Origin: Dichomitus squalens LYAD-421 SS1
Lineage: Eukaryota; Basidiomycota; Agaricomycetes; Polyporales; Polyporaceae
NCBI RefSeq assembly: GCF_000275845.1
Contig: NW_006766890.1
Location: forward strand, 127,042 to 191,041
Length of the DNA stretch: 64,000 nt
Direction: 5' to 3'
How positions within the stretch are numbered: the stretch's first letter is position 1; each line of letters starts with the position of its first letter. The notes beneath the pieces were generated by a model, which saw only the letters and a program-made list of their open reading frames with translations, was not told where the DNA came from and searched no databases. Shown here in pieces: positions 48,441 through 60,500 of the stretch. A program made the position numbers and the translations under genes.

Positions 48441-49470
48441 ATGCCTACGGTGACATTGGAGTTCGATGCGATGTGAGGATTTGCTCAAACTACCTCAAGT
48501 CGTGACTCATATCTAATCTCAGCCTCTTTGACATGGACGGTACCTTGGTCGATTCGACCGATGGTGTCGTCGGCGCGTGGGAGCTCTTTGCGGAGAAGTA
48601 TCCTGGTCTTGACGTGACCCAGGTCTTGAGTTGTAAGTGGCATCGACTTTTGTACCGTCGACTAGCCTTAACGCCGTCCACAGCATCTCATGGCGTCCGT
48701 ACCGTCGAGAACTTGAGGATACATTGCGGCGTCACCGATCCAGATGAGCAAGAAGTATGTGTTGTTGTTTCATAATGCGACACATCAGCTGATTAATTCA
48801 AAAGCGTGAAGCTAGGCGCTTCGAGGAAGCCATTGTCGCGGAGTCTAAGAAGAACGGACGGCATGGCATTGTTGCCCTCCCTGGCGTCCGCGAAATCATG
48901 GCCGAGGTATAGGTCCGTTGATGTAGGTTTCATGAGCTGGCTAATATTTTGGAGTTAGATAGGTCCCTACCACAAGCTACCGAAACCCAAGTGGGCCATC
49001 TGCACCTCCGCGACTATAGTGTATGCATCCTCGGCCTTGAAAGCAGTCGGCGTTCCAATCCCAGACGCCTTCGTCGTCTCCGAGGACGTGGAGAAGGGCA
49101 AACCTGAGTACTTGAGCTCGTCTATAATCAATGTTCCAAATCGACTTAACAATCGTACTCATAGACCTGACCCCTACTTGCTTGGGGCCAAGCGCGCTGG
49201 TGTAGACCCTACCCGCTGTCTCGTGGTCGAGGACGCTCCCGCAGGCGTTCGTAGTGGACAAGCTGCAGGCTGTAAGACACTCGGTTTGATCACTTCTCAC
49301 AGCCGCGAACAGATGGAGGCAGTCAAGCCAGATTGGCTTGTCCCTAATCTTGCTAGGTGAGCGCTATAAATACTCGTGTCGCTCCAGGAGAGGTCTAACG
49401 ATTTAATTGCTGCAGCGTCTCGATGAAGCCTACCGAGAATGGTGTGCAAGTCGTTATCAACATAGACTAA
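48441..49470 (+). CDS. HAD-family sugar/glycerol phosphatase (GPP/DOG-like)
   Basis: Small cytosolic haloacid-dehalogenase phosphatase. The ATG at 48441 starts PTVTLEFDAI; a phase-2 intron splits the first motif, giving I-LFDMDGTLVDS with the nucleophile and acid/base aspartates. The cap domain contains HGVRTVENLRIHCGV. Motif II is WAICTSAT near 49000. Motif III is a lysine in VEKGKPDPYL, after an intron near 49105-49165. Motif IV is LVVEDAPAGVRSGQAAG. The end is VQVVINID, TAA at 49468-49470. About 240 residues, as in yeast Gpp1/2 and Dog1/2. Substrate preference (glycerol-3-phosphate or 2-deoxyglucose-6-phosphate) cannot be decided from sequence. Its 3' end faces that of the Bin3-type gene, only about 100 bp away. 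Confidence 0.88.
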
Positions 49471-49574
49471 ATTATCGACAAGACCCGACAAGACTTGCGA
49501 CACGACATCCATCAGGATGATTGAAGCTGCGATCCGACCGGATACGAGATCTATAGGACTTCGTATTATCTACA

Positions 49575-50722
49575 TCACTGCATCTTCCGATAGATGTCTA
49601 TTGGGCGTCGGAATCCTGCAATTAGATAGAAGTTAGTATGGGGAAATTTGTGCTATATCGTTCAACCCACCCCCTTCCCCTGCCTCCCCCAGGTGCTCTG
49701 CTGGTCCAAAGCCAATCTCCTGCAGCACACGCCCGAAGTCATCTGGTCGCAACAGTAAGTGTCTGGCATTCTCTTTGAGCCGCTGAATACAGGGATGAGC
49801 GGCTTGTATCCGTGAGGCATAACGACGTCACGTACTGAATCCATGCGCTTCGCTTTTCCGTACGTATCCCATTCTTGCGGCTCAAGGACGAAGGTACCCC
49901 CTGGGTTTAGTACTTCATGGACACGACGGAAGAAAGTCCGCAAGCCCTCATCCCCGCCATTGAGATGGATCCATTTAGAGATGGAGAATCTGGCCACCAG
50001 GGAGTCAGTCAGGAACATTTCTCCCCGTCCATGACCATGTCCAATACCCACGCAACGATGACATCGTAACCTTCCGCATCTTCTGGGATTCCTTCCTTCA
50101 CCCAGTCGGCGGTGCGGAAGGTGACGTTGTGCGGAAAGATGTCGGCGACATCCTTGTTCGCCCCCGATGCAGGTATTGGCAAGGGACCGAACATATGCTC
50201 GAATGAAACGGGGAAGTAGTTTGCCAGTCCTCCTTGACTGGACAAGGCTGCTTCTGTATCCGAGTTAGATATTCGCCGTCGTTTTCTACTATCAGATGTG
50301 CTCGACTCCCTGACATCTTCCTGCGTGTCTTCTCGATGCGTGGGTCCTTGTTGGCTCCAGACGGATCGCCGGTGTTTCCACGCAGCGCTGACAAGCGTGT
50401 CGTCAATATCCACACCGATGACACGTTTGGCGTGGAGGTTCTGCGCTTCAACGGAGCCAATGTCAACAGCGATCGTACTGGCATCGTCATGTCGCTCACC
50501 TATCTCACAGGTCACTAGTCCTTCGTTACAGCCAACGTCGAGGACACGCGCCCCGACAAACAGACCTCGAGGAACGAGTCCAAGTCTCGGGTCGTTTGTG
50601 GCCGGTCGCTTGTTGTAGTACCTTTTCAGGCTCATGTCACGGATGCTCAGTGGAACGCAAGGCTGTACGTACCCATGGTAGTTTCCGTGTGTCGGGACCC
50701 TAGTCATAGTCGCCATCACCAT
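49575..50722 (-). CDS. Bin3/MePCE-type RNA 5'-methylphosphate capping enzyme
   Basis: SAM-dependent methyltransferase of the Bin3 family, which methylates the 5' gamma-phosphate of small nuclear RNAs. The first ATG is 50722 (later ATGs at 50716 and 50707 are possible). It runs into THGNYHGY, the family signature, then DPRLGLVPRGLF and the SAM motif ARVLDVGCNEGLVTCEIG. KRVIGVDIDDTLVSAAW is followed by a ~60-residue hydrophilic, Arg/Ser-rich insertion and then VTFRTADWVKEG. Splicing at GTGGGTATT joins YDVIVA to FSISKWIHLNGGDEGLRTFF. VLNPGGTFVLEPQEWDTYGK comes next; introns then join MDS to RLKENARHLLLRPDDFG and GEAGEGG to FRRPIDIYRKMQ, with TGA at 49575-49577. About 300 residues. The whole Bin3 fold is present, including the W-IHLN block diagnostic for the family. 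Confidence 0.9.
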
Positions 50723-51262
50723 ACCAGACAAGCCACAGAGGCTTCACCGACCACACGATGAGTCTCGGGCTGAAACTAGATGAGCGACTCCCTGTGTCTA
50801 GAATCGTGCTAACTAACTCCTCTATCTCACCGCAACTAAGCTTGACGCCTACCAGGCATAGGCAGATGGGACTACCAGTTGGTCCGCTATGAGGTTAGAG
50901 TTCAACCTGAGTAAGTTCTGTAAGCGCCTCGAGCTCTGCGTCCAACAGTCGTACGTCATCCAAATCGGTTTCGTTTCATCAGAACCACCCTTATCTCCTA
51001 GAATTGCTCGCGATTCATTTCGTTTGTTCGGTGCTGCTGGCGGCATTTACGACATGAAGTCTCATGGGCGTAAGTACTATGAGCCAGCTGCTAACCCATC
51101 GCGATACACGTAAAACCTTTCATTGACAACGGGTCATGACACAGAGTAAACGAGGTAAAGCGCTGTAAACAGGACGGTATTGTAGCCAAACTTAGACAGA
51201 CTCATAGGTAGGCTATAGTTTGCGAAGTGGAAAGCGAAGCGAATCAAACATTTTCAGAACCC
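50723..51262. promoter_or_regulatory. Intergenic region upstream of the Bin3-type gene
   Basis: 540 bp between two minus-strand genes: the promoter of the Bin3-type gene and the 3' end of alpha-tubulin copy A. No gene seen. Confidence 0.4.
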
Positions 51263-53075
51263 TTAGTACTCGCCCGCCTCCTCCTCAGCATCGCCGGAGT
51301 CGGTGCCAACCTCCTGGTAGTCACGTTCGAGGGCCGCAAGGTCCTCACGCGCCTCGGAGAACTCACCCTAATCAGAGACTTAGCAGTCACACTTGGTCGG
51401 AACAAGACAATTGACATACCTCCTCCATACCCTCACCAACATACCAGTGAACGAAGGCACGCTTGGAGTACAGGAGATCGAACTTGTAGTCTGGGAGCAA
51501 GCACAATGTTAATACAGCTCATTTGGCCTGCAAACGTGTTAACGTACCAAGGCGAGACCAGGCAGCAGAAATGGCAGTCGTGCTAAAGGGGAGAAGGCGG
51601 AGTAAGACGGCGGAGACATGCCAACGGGTTGTGTTCTTACTTCGAGAGCATGCACAAGCTACGGGTGGTCTTAGCGAGGTCACCACCGGGGACGCAAGCA
51701 GCGGGCTCGTTGCAGATACCAAGCTGCGATAAAGAGTACTATCAGCCACTATCACTTATGGGCACCTAGAGATTACAAACCTTGAAGCCAGTCAAGCACC
51801 AGTCGACGAACTGGATCGTCTTCTTGGTCTTGATGCTGGCGACCGCAGCGGAGGTATCCTTGGGGACGACATCGCCGCGGTAGAGCAAGCAACAGGCCAT
51901 GTACTTGCCCTCACGGGGATCACACTTGACCATCTGGTTGCCGGGCTCGAAGCACGAGAAGGTCATTTCCGAAACAGAGTTCTGCTCATGGTGCGCCTTG
52001 TCTGCGGAGAGAAGGGGAGCGAACGATGCAACGGGGAAGTGGATACGAGGGAAGGGGACAAGGTTCGTCTGGAACTCGTTCAAGTCGACGTTCAACGAGC
52101 CATCGAACCGAAGCGACGCGGTGATCGAAGAAACGACCTGTGCAATCAGGCGGTTCAGGTTCGTGAAGCTAGGCTGAGAAACGTTGAGCTTGTTCTTGCA
52201 AATATCGAAGATGGCCTCGTTGTCGACCTATTGATGGTTTACAAAGCAGACGATTAGACGCGCAAGGACGGAGCCGAAAGAGTCACTGACCATGAACGAG
52301 CAGTCAGAGTGTTCAAGTGTCGTGTGGGTCGTCAGAACGGAGTTGTAGGGCTCGACGATGGAGCTCGACAGCTGCGGGGCGGGGTACACACAGAATTCGA
52401 GCTTGGACTTCTTGCCGTAGTCGTTGGCGAGACGCTCCATGAGGAGAGCACCGAAGCCAGAACCGGTACCGCCGCCGAACGAGTGGAAGACGAAGAAGCC
52501 CTGTAGACCCGTGCAGTTGTCCGCCAGACGACGGATTTTGTCCATGACGGGGTCAATCAACTCCTTTCCGACGGTATAGTGACCACGAGCATCTACACGG
52601 GGACGCGCCTGGTCATCATCAGGCACACAATGATTTTCAACAGAAACTCACAATTGTTGGCCGCATCCTCCTTCCCAGAAATCATAGTCTCAGGATGGAA
52701 GAGAGACCGGTAGGGGCCAGCCTTCACATCGTCGATGGCGCCAGGCTCGAGGTCGATGTAAAGCGAGCGGGGGACGTACTTGCCCGAGCCAGTCTCGGAG
52801 AAGAAGGTCGAGAAACCGCCGTCACTGCTAGTCTTGGAGTCCTCAGCAGGGCGGCCATCGGGCTGTTCGGACGGTAGACGTAAGCCTGTCAAATGTCTCC
52901 GCAGAATAAGGCAAGGGAAAGGCGCGTACGTTTAGTCCGTGCTCGAGCGTGTAAAGTTCCCCTACGCCCTGGAGTCAGTCGGAAATTGCGAGATAGGACG
53001 TGGACGCGACTCACAGCATGCATTACCGATCTGGACACCGGCCTGACCGACGTGCAGGGAGATGACTTCACGCAT
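51263..53075 (-). CDS. Alpha-tubulin, diverged copy (A)
   Basis: Microtubule subunit. The ATG at 53075 gives [19 protein letters not shown]. Exons then read [49 protein letters not shown] and the GTP-binding loop [56 protein letters not shown] (with the catalytic Glu in the H8 segment), [20 protein letters not shown] and [20 protein letters not shown] follow. The tail is splice-joined ([13 protein letters not shown]) and ends in EEEAGEY, TAA at 51263-51265. At least eight introns. Every part of the fold is present, so this is a functional-looking gene. It differs from copy B at sites that are usually fixed, for example WCLTGFK where most alpha-tubulins have WCPTGFK. Confidence 0.92.
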
Positions 53076-53478
53076 GTTGACAGAGACGATGTAGGGAGAT
53101 GGGAGTTCGGAAGAAGGAGGGGCACGACAACAAGTCGCGTCGTGGCCTATTATCGCCTTCAACGGGGGTCGCCGGCGCCTTAAGACGCGTGCCCCAATCA
53201 ACCCACGAACGGACCCTGTTCGACCGTTCTCGGCTATCCCACGCACTGATCCCGTGCACAGAAAAGTCTCCATTTTCTAACGGTGCAACAAGTTCCAGGA
53301 ATTACAAACGAATATAAGGATGGTATGATTGCGTATGCTCCACTTGTGGGGAGAACAGGGGATATCGATATGAATGCGTATCATGCGTAAATTCGTGACG
53401 AGGAGGACCAGGAAAACGAGCTACCAAATGACCATGGAAAGCAATGCAAAAGCGAACAGGTCAACATGACTACTACGT
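53076..53478. promoter_or_regulatory. Promoter region of alpha-tubulin copy A
   Basis: About 400 bp between the two tandem tubulin genes: promoter of copy A and 3' UTR of copy B. No gene seen. Confidence 0.4.
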
Positions 53479-55181
53479 CTAATACTCGCCAGTCTCCTCA
53501 GTCTCGGCGGAGTCAATGCCGACCTCCTCGTAGTCCTTCTCGAGGGCAGCGAGATCCTCACGGGCCTCGGAGAACTCGCCCTCTTCCATACCCTCACCGA
53601 CGTACCAGTGAACGAAGGCACGCTTGGAGTACAAGAGGTCAAACTTGTGGTCCAAACGGCTCCAAGCGGACGAGATGGCAGTCGTGTTGGAGAGCATGCA
53701 TAGGCTGCGGGTAACCTTCGCGAGGTCCCCGCCGGGAATGTGCGCGGGGGGCTCATTGCAGATACCCAGCTTGAAGCCAGTCGGGCACCAGTCAACGAAC
53801 TGAATCGTCCGCTTTGTCTTGATAAGACTGACGGCCGCGTTCGTGTCCTTGGGGACGACATCACCGCGGTACAGGAGCGCACAGGCCACTAGATGGCAGT
53901 TTAATATCTACCACGACGAGGAATGCGGTGTGATACTTACTGTACTTGCCCTCACGGGGATCGCACTTGACCATCTGGTTGCCAGCCTCGAAGCAAGAGA
54001 AGGTCATGTCAATGACCGAGTTCTGCTCGTGGTGAGCCTTCTCTGCGGAGATGATCGGCGCAAAGGTGGCCAGAGGGAAGTGGATGCGAGGGAAGCTGTG
54101 GGAAGATGTCAACAACTCGGCACCGGCCACTCCAAGCGAGCCACGTATACGTACGGAACCAGGTTGGTCTGGAACTCGTTCAGGTCGACGTTGAGGGAAC
54201 CATCGAAACGAAGGGAAGCAGTGATGGAAGAGACGACCTGAGCGATGAGACGGTTGAGGTTGGTGAAGCCCGGGGAGGTGATGTTGAGACGCTTCTTGCA
54301 GATGTCGTAAATAGCCTCGTTGTCAACCATGAAGGAACAGTCGGAGTGCTCAAGGGTAGTGTGGGTCGTCAGAACAGCGTTGTAAGGCTCAACAACGGAG
54401 TTGGCCATCGTCGGGGCGGGGTACACACTGAACTCGAGCTTAGACTTCTTGCCATAGTCAGTGGAAAGGCGCTCAAGGACGAGAGCACCGAAGCCGGAGC
54501 CAGTTCCGCCACCGAACGAGTGGAAGACAAAGAAGCCCTGGAGACCATTGCAGTTGTCCGCCAGTCTGCGAACCTTGTCCATGACGAGGTCAATCTGCTC
54601 CTTGCCGATGGTGTAGTGACCGCGCGCGTCTATGGACACGAGGCTTAGGGTATGGTGATAGAAGCGAACAAATTTTGTCACTCACAGTTGCTGGCAGCAT
54701 CCTCCTTGCCCGTTACGAGAGTCTCGGGGTGGAAGAGACTCCTGTAAGTCCCGTTCCGAACCTCGTCGATGACGTTGGGCTCGAGGTCAACGTAGAGTGA
54801 CCGAGGCACGTGCTTGCCGGAAGAGGTCTCCGAGAAGAAGGTGCTGAAGCCATCATCGTGGGCAGACGGAGAGCCATCCAGAAGGCGACCGTCAGGCTGT
54901 AGGCCATCAGTCGGGAAGTTCAGGAGGTCAGTAGAGGACACGACTCACGCCGAGACCGTGCTCGACCGTATAGAGTTCCCCTGCAAGGTAACAGATTCAC
55001 TGATCAACACCTCCGCATACATGAATCCCCAAATTGCCACAGCAACCGGAAGACGCGTCGATCAGACGAATCGTCCGCGATGACATGGCAACGAGGGACA
55101 GTACTAGAATGACAACTCACAGCAAGCGTTACCGATCTGGACACCAGCCTGACCAACGTGAACGGAGATGACTTCACGCAT
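53479..55181 (-). CDS. Alpha-tubulin, conserved copy (B)
   Basis: The ATG at 55181 starts [19 protein letters not shown]. Next come [49 protein letters not shown], the nucleotide loop [18 protein letters not shown], and [20 protein letters not shown], all typical for alpha-tubulin. [18 protein letters not shown] carries the catalytic Glu; [39 protein letters not shown] and [18 protein letters not shown] follow, with tail ETEETGEY and TAG at 53479-53481. The last exon (53479-53889) is long and uninterrupted, while copy A is cut by three introns over the same stretch. The N-terminal loop ([18 protein letters not shown]) lacks a lysine where copy A has DSK and animal tubulins have K40. Probably the main alpha-tubulin gene. 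Confidence 0.93.
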
Positions 55182-56759
55182 CTTTTCGACGAGCAATCAA
55201 GGAACTTCCAACGCTATACGTTAGCCTTGTATGCATGGTTGGACGCGTCCGGGGCAACTTACATGGGGTATTCGAGCGGGCTACGGAAGAGGGTCGAGAT
55301 AGACGACGCGCCAACCAAAAGGTGCGAGGCTTTTAATGCACAAAGGCTGCATGCATGCTGACGCAGCATTTCTCACGCTGACTTCCCCTGCTAACGGAAC
55401 TACCAAACATGGGGCACGATGCTCCCGATATGGGAGGTCTGGACATCATAAAGAAACATATATCGTGTCAGACAGCGGAGATCGCCACGTCACGAACCTT
55501 CCCAGTCTCTTGGAATGGTAAGTACTCTTCTACTCTGAGCTTCGAGATGCTTTTGGTCATCTACTCCATTTTCACAACGAGCCCGTGTAACCGGTGTTAT
55601 GAAGCCAGTAGTTCATACGCCGAGACAATTGTTAATAATATATCGTGAGCTGCATTTACAGCCCACATCCGCTGTAAAGTTCATCTCGAGCCTCAGAGCG
55701 ATGTGAAGCTATCTTACATGCTCCATTAAGCAGCTTTAGAGCAGCTCTGACGCAAGATCGAGTACTTAGACCATGCTGCACTCAGTACAGGATGTCTCAC
55801 ATCAGTCTGCCTATATAACATCCTCCAGCGAACACAAGCTTCTTGCCGACGTTGTGAAGCAGTCCTTAGCCATATGTTCTACGTTCCAGAATGCGCGCCT
55901 GGATGTCGTCAATACCGGTACCACTAATCTTGTGGATCCTCACATTATATTTGGCTCCGTCCTTGCGTCCCAAATTCTCAGTTGTATCCGGGGTATTGAT
56001 CCGGGACAATGTTACCACCGCTGTTAATATGTTGATCATTGGTGGAATCGGCCATGGTCGCGCAACCTCGCTTACAGTCTCTTGTTTGTTCGTTTCGCGC
56101 GGGAGAAACACTGCGTTCAAGATACTTACACAAGAAGTGAGAGATCACTCTTCTAATGCAGCATCGTCTCATACGGAGCTCACTTTGGCATAATTTCAGG
56201 CCGAGGATACCTCCCTGACTACACTCACTGGCCACCGATGATCCATACGAGACGGCTTTCTCAACTCGAGTTATCTCCCTTGCGAATTTAGACGCGACCA
56301 AGCTGAGGGAGAGCGATCCAGAGTAACGAGCTATACTACTCATGGTCCACGCGTTTTCCCCCACTTCAACTAAGGATGGGGTAGCATCATTTATAGTTGA
56401 ATTGTCACTGACAAAATCTGTCCGTGTGACTTAACCTGTAGACGCGTCATAGGGCTCTTGAAGTTATTAAGGCGTCCACCAAGGTGATCCGCTATGCGAT
56501 CTACTGCGCGTCATGGCGATTTGTTGTAAACTAATGTGGAGTACTATATCGGCGACTGGGATCTCTAAATGTTGTGATATGTAAACAAGTGACGATGCGT
56601 CGTCCGTACGGCTGCAAGGCATATATCTAGATGGCAAGAAATATACTGTCTATGATCATACGAAAGGCCCTGAAGCACACCATGGACCAATCTAAATGCT
56701 AGTCCCGGAACACTGTACGGAGGGACGACGAACAGAGAATGGAATGACGTCTCGGCGGA
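55182..56759. other. Gene-poor intergenic region
   Basis: About 1.58 kb. AATGCACAAAGG and the minus-strand ATTAAAAG near 55330 may belong to the promoter of alpha-tubulin copy B. The 128-codon minus frame at 55978-56364 and its neighbours show no domain, and their base composition is like the flanking spacer. I see no gene or repeat here. Confidence 0.4.
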
Positions 56760-59700
56760 CTAGGACTGATCTAAAGCATTGTCGGTAACGGTGGGAACGC
56801 TGTCCTTCGCAGAGCGCAAGGTAGCCTTGGCATGCTTCCCGCCATTGGCAACTTTTTGCCTACTCTTGCGCATGAACAACCTATCCCGCCAGACGATCAG
56901 CGAAACCTACATAACCGACAATAGGATGCGCGTTACACGTACTCCACAAGCGTCTGCCACATCCTGAGGCCATGCATTGGCACGAGACGCGAATGGACCT
57001 GTTGCTCCGCAACCGATTGTGGTGGCGGCTTGATGGCCATGTCGTGAGGGTCAAAGGCTGCGCGTATCATGCCCGAAACCTTCTGCTTGGGCACCTGATG
57101 ATGAGTTACAGGTGCGCTATGGTAGATGGCTTTCTTGAGAAGCGCAACGGCCTCGCGCTGTGCTGCGTCAGATGAATACAAATTTACGTTGCGAGTCGAC
57201 TCACGGTATCGTTTCGGCCCGCAATCGCACTAGGAGGCGGCCGTTCGCCCTCCAAATCCAGAGGACCTGATCAAGCTGTCAATCACTCGGTCTCTCGAAG
57301 AGAGGAGATTCATGAAGGGCATACCCCATCGTCTGTCGGTCTCGATGGTTCCCCCAGTGGACACTGCGGAGGTTGTGGACCGTAGTGAATCCTTCTCGCC
57401 GAAGAGACCCTCCTGTTTGGCGTGCTCCAACAGCTTCTCCCACTTCGCCTGGTAATGTTTCCGTTTGCGGATCACCGCCTCCGCTTGGCTCTTATAGCGC
57501 CTGTCCCACTCGTCTTGTCCTTCAAGCCACATTCGAACGGGCTTCTCCTTGATGATACCAATTTCGCTTGGTTTCAGACGAAGAGCTGGCACCTCCTCTG
57601 CGGGCTCCATTGGGCGTACATGACCCAGAGGGTTGACGCGCTCCCTGATGAAGAGGACGGGATCATCCTGCCTCAGAACGAGTGAGCGGCAAATCTGGAG
57701 TCGACCAATGAGCCGCACCTCTTTGCTACCCCCGGAACCTGGTGATCCTTGCCCCGATGTTTTCTCTGCCTTTCCATATTCGACTTCCTCTTTGGTAGTG
57801 GCGACGTTGGACTCGTAGAGGTTCACGCCCGTTTGCCCAGAGCTCGGTGATGAGATCTCACTACGAGGTTCAAGGTGCGACCGATCCTCAGGCTCTTCGG
57901 TGGCGCGTTCTCGATCCGATGTGTGGTCCTTGCTCACTTCCGGGAAGGCATAGTGCTGAAGCTGCCCTCCGGGATTGTCGATGACATGCTTGACGAACTG
58001 AGCGATCGACCGGTATGCATATTTCCCCTACAACATGAAGCAGTCAATATATCGGCGTGAGTAACGACCGGCTGAAATGCTTACAGGGGTAGTGAATGTG
58101 AACACAGTCAAGACATGGCACAGATCTGCGAGGCTCATATCTGATTAGTGACAGCTACTGAGACTAGAGATAGGAGAGAGCAGCCTGACCGTCGAAAACC
58201 TGGAGATGGACCTGAGAGCGCTTTGGAGTGAGTGGGCTGCGTTGAACGTAAACTCGGGCACTCACCTTGGTCGGCGTTTGAAACTTGTCGGCATTCTCCT
58301 TCTGTCGCCGTCCCTCTTGCAAGACGCCTTGTCTAACCGGGTAATCCTTCGGGTGAGCTGCTTTGTGCGCAAGGTAGATGATCTCGTCCCTCAGGCGTTC
58401 ACCATCCCCGGCTATTATGTAAAGCGGGCACAAGTTCCCTAGCGAGGACTGCATGATCGGGGAGACGAGCGGATGTGAGAGCTGTCTGTGCGCTAATATC
58501 AGCTAGGTTTTGGACGGCCCTTCCCGGACGACGCGGAACAAAGACGTACTCTGTAGTCGCGTACAATTGTATTTGGGTGCGGAGTTCCCATGGGGTAGCG
58601 TTGGGATCCTCCATCAGCACTTTAGGTGGCTTCGGCTCGTAGAACTCGAGAGCAATATCGGAACTAGCGCTGCCCGCATCCGTACCGTCTTCCACATGCT
58701 TTGGTTGATCCCCGTTGGAAGGGCTTCCGTCCGCTAGTGATGCACTGCCGTTCTTCGAGACTTCGTCCCCATTCTCGGCTTGCATGTCCTTCTGCGCTAG
58801 GACTTCCGACGGGTTGTCCTCAAGCTCCGACGCGTGCGGGACAGAGCCGCCACGTTCGGTACTTTGCAGCAAGCGTTCGTTGACCTGACTCTTGGCTTCA
58901 GACGTATCTGGTTTGAGCTTGCTAGCATGGCCAGGTTGGGGAGGGGGCTTCGTCTTGGTGGGTACCACGCGTGTATAGCCTCCTTCGGGTTTCGGGTGGA
59001 CGGGCCAGAGAGTCGACGGCTTATGAATGAAACCGTGTGGCGGGATGATATCCTGAGGGCTTGAAAGTGAGTGCTGACGACGCACGCGGGGATGTGTGGG
59101 ATCACCGACCGTTGCAGTGTTAGTCATGACGCTGGGGAAACTATGCGTAAGGTCAACCCAGGGGCTGATCAGAACCGCCCCCGCAGGTTGCGGAAGGCCT
59201 AGATCTCGAAGCACGGTGAGCGCCGAGAGACATAATGCAGCCCCCGCCGAATCGCCAGCGAAAACTAGTTTCGAAGGCTGGACTGCTTTGTGCGCCGCTC
59301 CTGAGGGAGGTCTGGTCAGGTAGAAGTCTAAAACAAGATAATGAATTCTGTGTCCCTTCACGATCAGCTGAGACTACAGCAACGTACAAGCTGCTAAGAC
59401 ATCTTGAAGCGGGCACGGCCAGGGATATTGCGGTGCTTTGCTACGTTTTGTCAGCTCGGATCGGCTTCAAGAATAACGCGGTCGGGACTTACCGATAGTT
59501 CACAGCAAAAGCGCGCCCTTTGATTTTTTTGGCTATGTAGGGTGGCTGTGTCAATTTATATTGCCTTCCCATCAATGATGTCACGAATGACCTACCGTAG
59601 CGAATCACCTGATATCTATGGGTGTCTGTACTACAGTGAGCGAAGACATCTCGACAATATATGACTCCCCGGCGTACTGATTGATCCCCAGTAAAAAGCA

Positions 59701-60500
59701 CCTGCTTGCTGTGAGAGTGCTGTAACATTGGTAGAGTAGGTGTGGCTACTCACCTCCGTGAACGTACAGCTTGGAATTTTCGACACGGTCAGCGAGCCCT
59801 TTGCGGGTAGCACATCGAGGAGCACCCACCATGACTCGGTCAAGCTGTTCCATTCGCTTGATAGTGTTCTCTTCTTCAGTCCGATTTACGTCGTCGGGGA
59901 CGGGAATGTCCTTGAGGAAGTCCTTCTCCGTGATCCACTCGGCGTCGAGCCAGTCGAGCCCACGGACTTGCCACCACCGTTCACCGCCAACAATGCGTTT
60001 CAAATCTTCCGAGCCAAACCATTCAATGAGCGCATCCGCCGCCCTGTTAGATGATGCTAGTGGTATCCTGACGGGAACGACTGCGACCCAAAAAGGCGCT
60101 GGTACATGCGTGTTCGTGCTGGTTAGGCGTGGCATTAGCAAGTGTCGAGGTGGTGCAGCCGACGACCCTTACAATCTCTGAAGAGACTCGGCTGTGTTCT
60201 TCGTGCCAAGTTCTATGAAGGCCTTGACGATGTGAAACGCCCTGCAGACAGGGTCGGTCAATCATTCCCTAGGGAGACCGGGCCAATTGTGGCCTACTCG
60301 TCATAGTAGATGTCATCCAGTGCCCTCGGAGATTTATCCCCATGTTTTGCCTTGAGGGTCTTGTGCTTGGTATGCCTGACAAAGGTCTTGAGGACGACTA
60401 AGGCGAGAGATTAATGACGCCTCCGACAGAACATCAAGCTCCAGGCATACCACGCACCTGGAGTGATATGTACCGCCGCAGATGTAGTGGTGACTGGCAT
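56760..60500 (-). CDS. HSL-type alpha/beta-hydrolase (lipase/esterase)
   Basis: Serine esterase of the hormone-sensitive-lipase type. The chosen ATG is 60500 (PVTTTSAAVHITP), because its exon splices in phase to VVLKTFVRHTKHKTLKAKHG; a longer start at 60770 would need an extra exon. An N-terminal helical region (IEWFGSEDLKRIVGGERWW) precedes the oxyanion motif HGGAFYWGSIN, split over exons 59678-59701 and 59596-59625. LAPQYPWPCPLQD-like and FAGDSAGAALCLSAL carry the nucleophile serine, followed by VLISPWVDLTHSFPS. A ~170-residue polar insertion interrupts the core before LYIIAGDGERLRDEIIYLA (acid Asp) and the likely catalytic His in DLCHVLTVF. A ~300-residue tail follows, rich in charged residues. 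Its last exons (57181-56760) rest on short introns of 41-57 bp and are less certain. Confidence 0.83.

Noticed and set aside
51263..53075. Alpha-tubulin copy A as a pseudogene
   Set aside because: Apparent breaks (for example after GMEE and after CMLS) are normal introns; splicing gives a full tubulin.
55866..56364. Overlapping minus-strand frames of 84 and 128 codons
   Set aside because: A faint resemblance to the last helix of DUF6533/6534 proteins did not hold: no partner exons and many stops.
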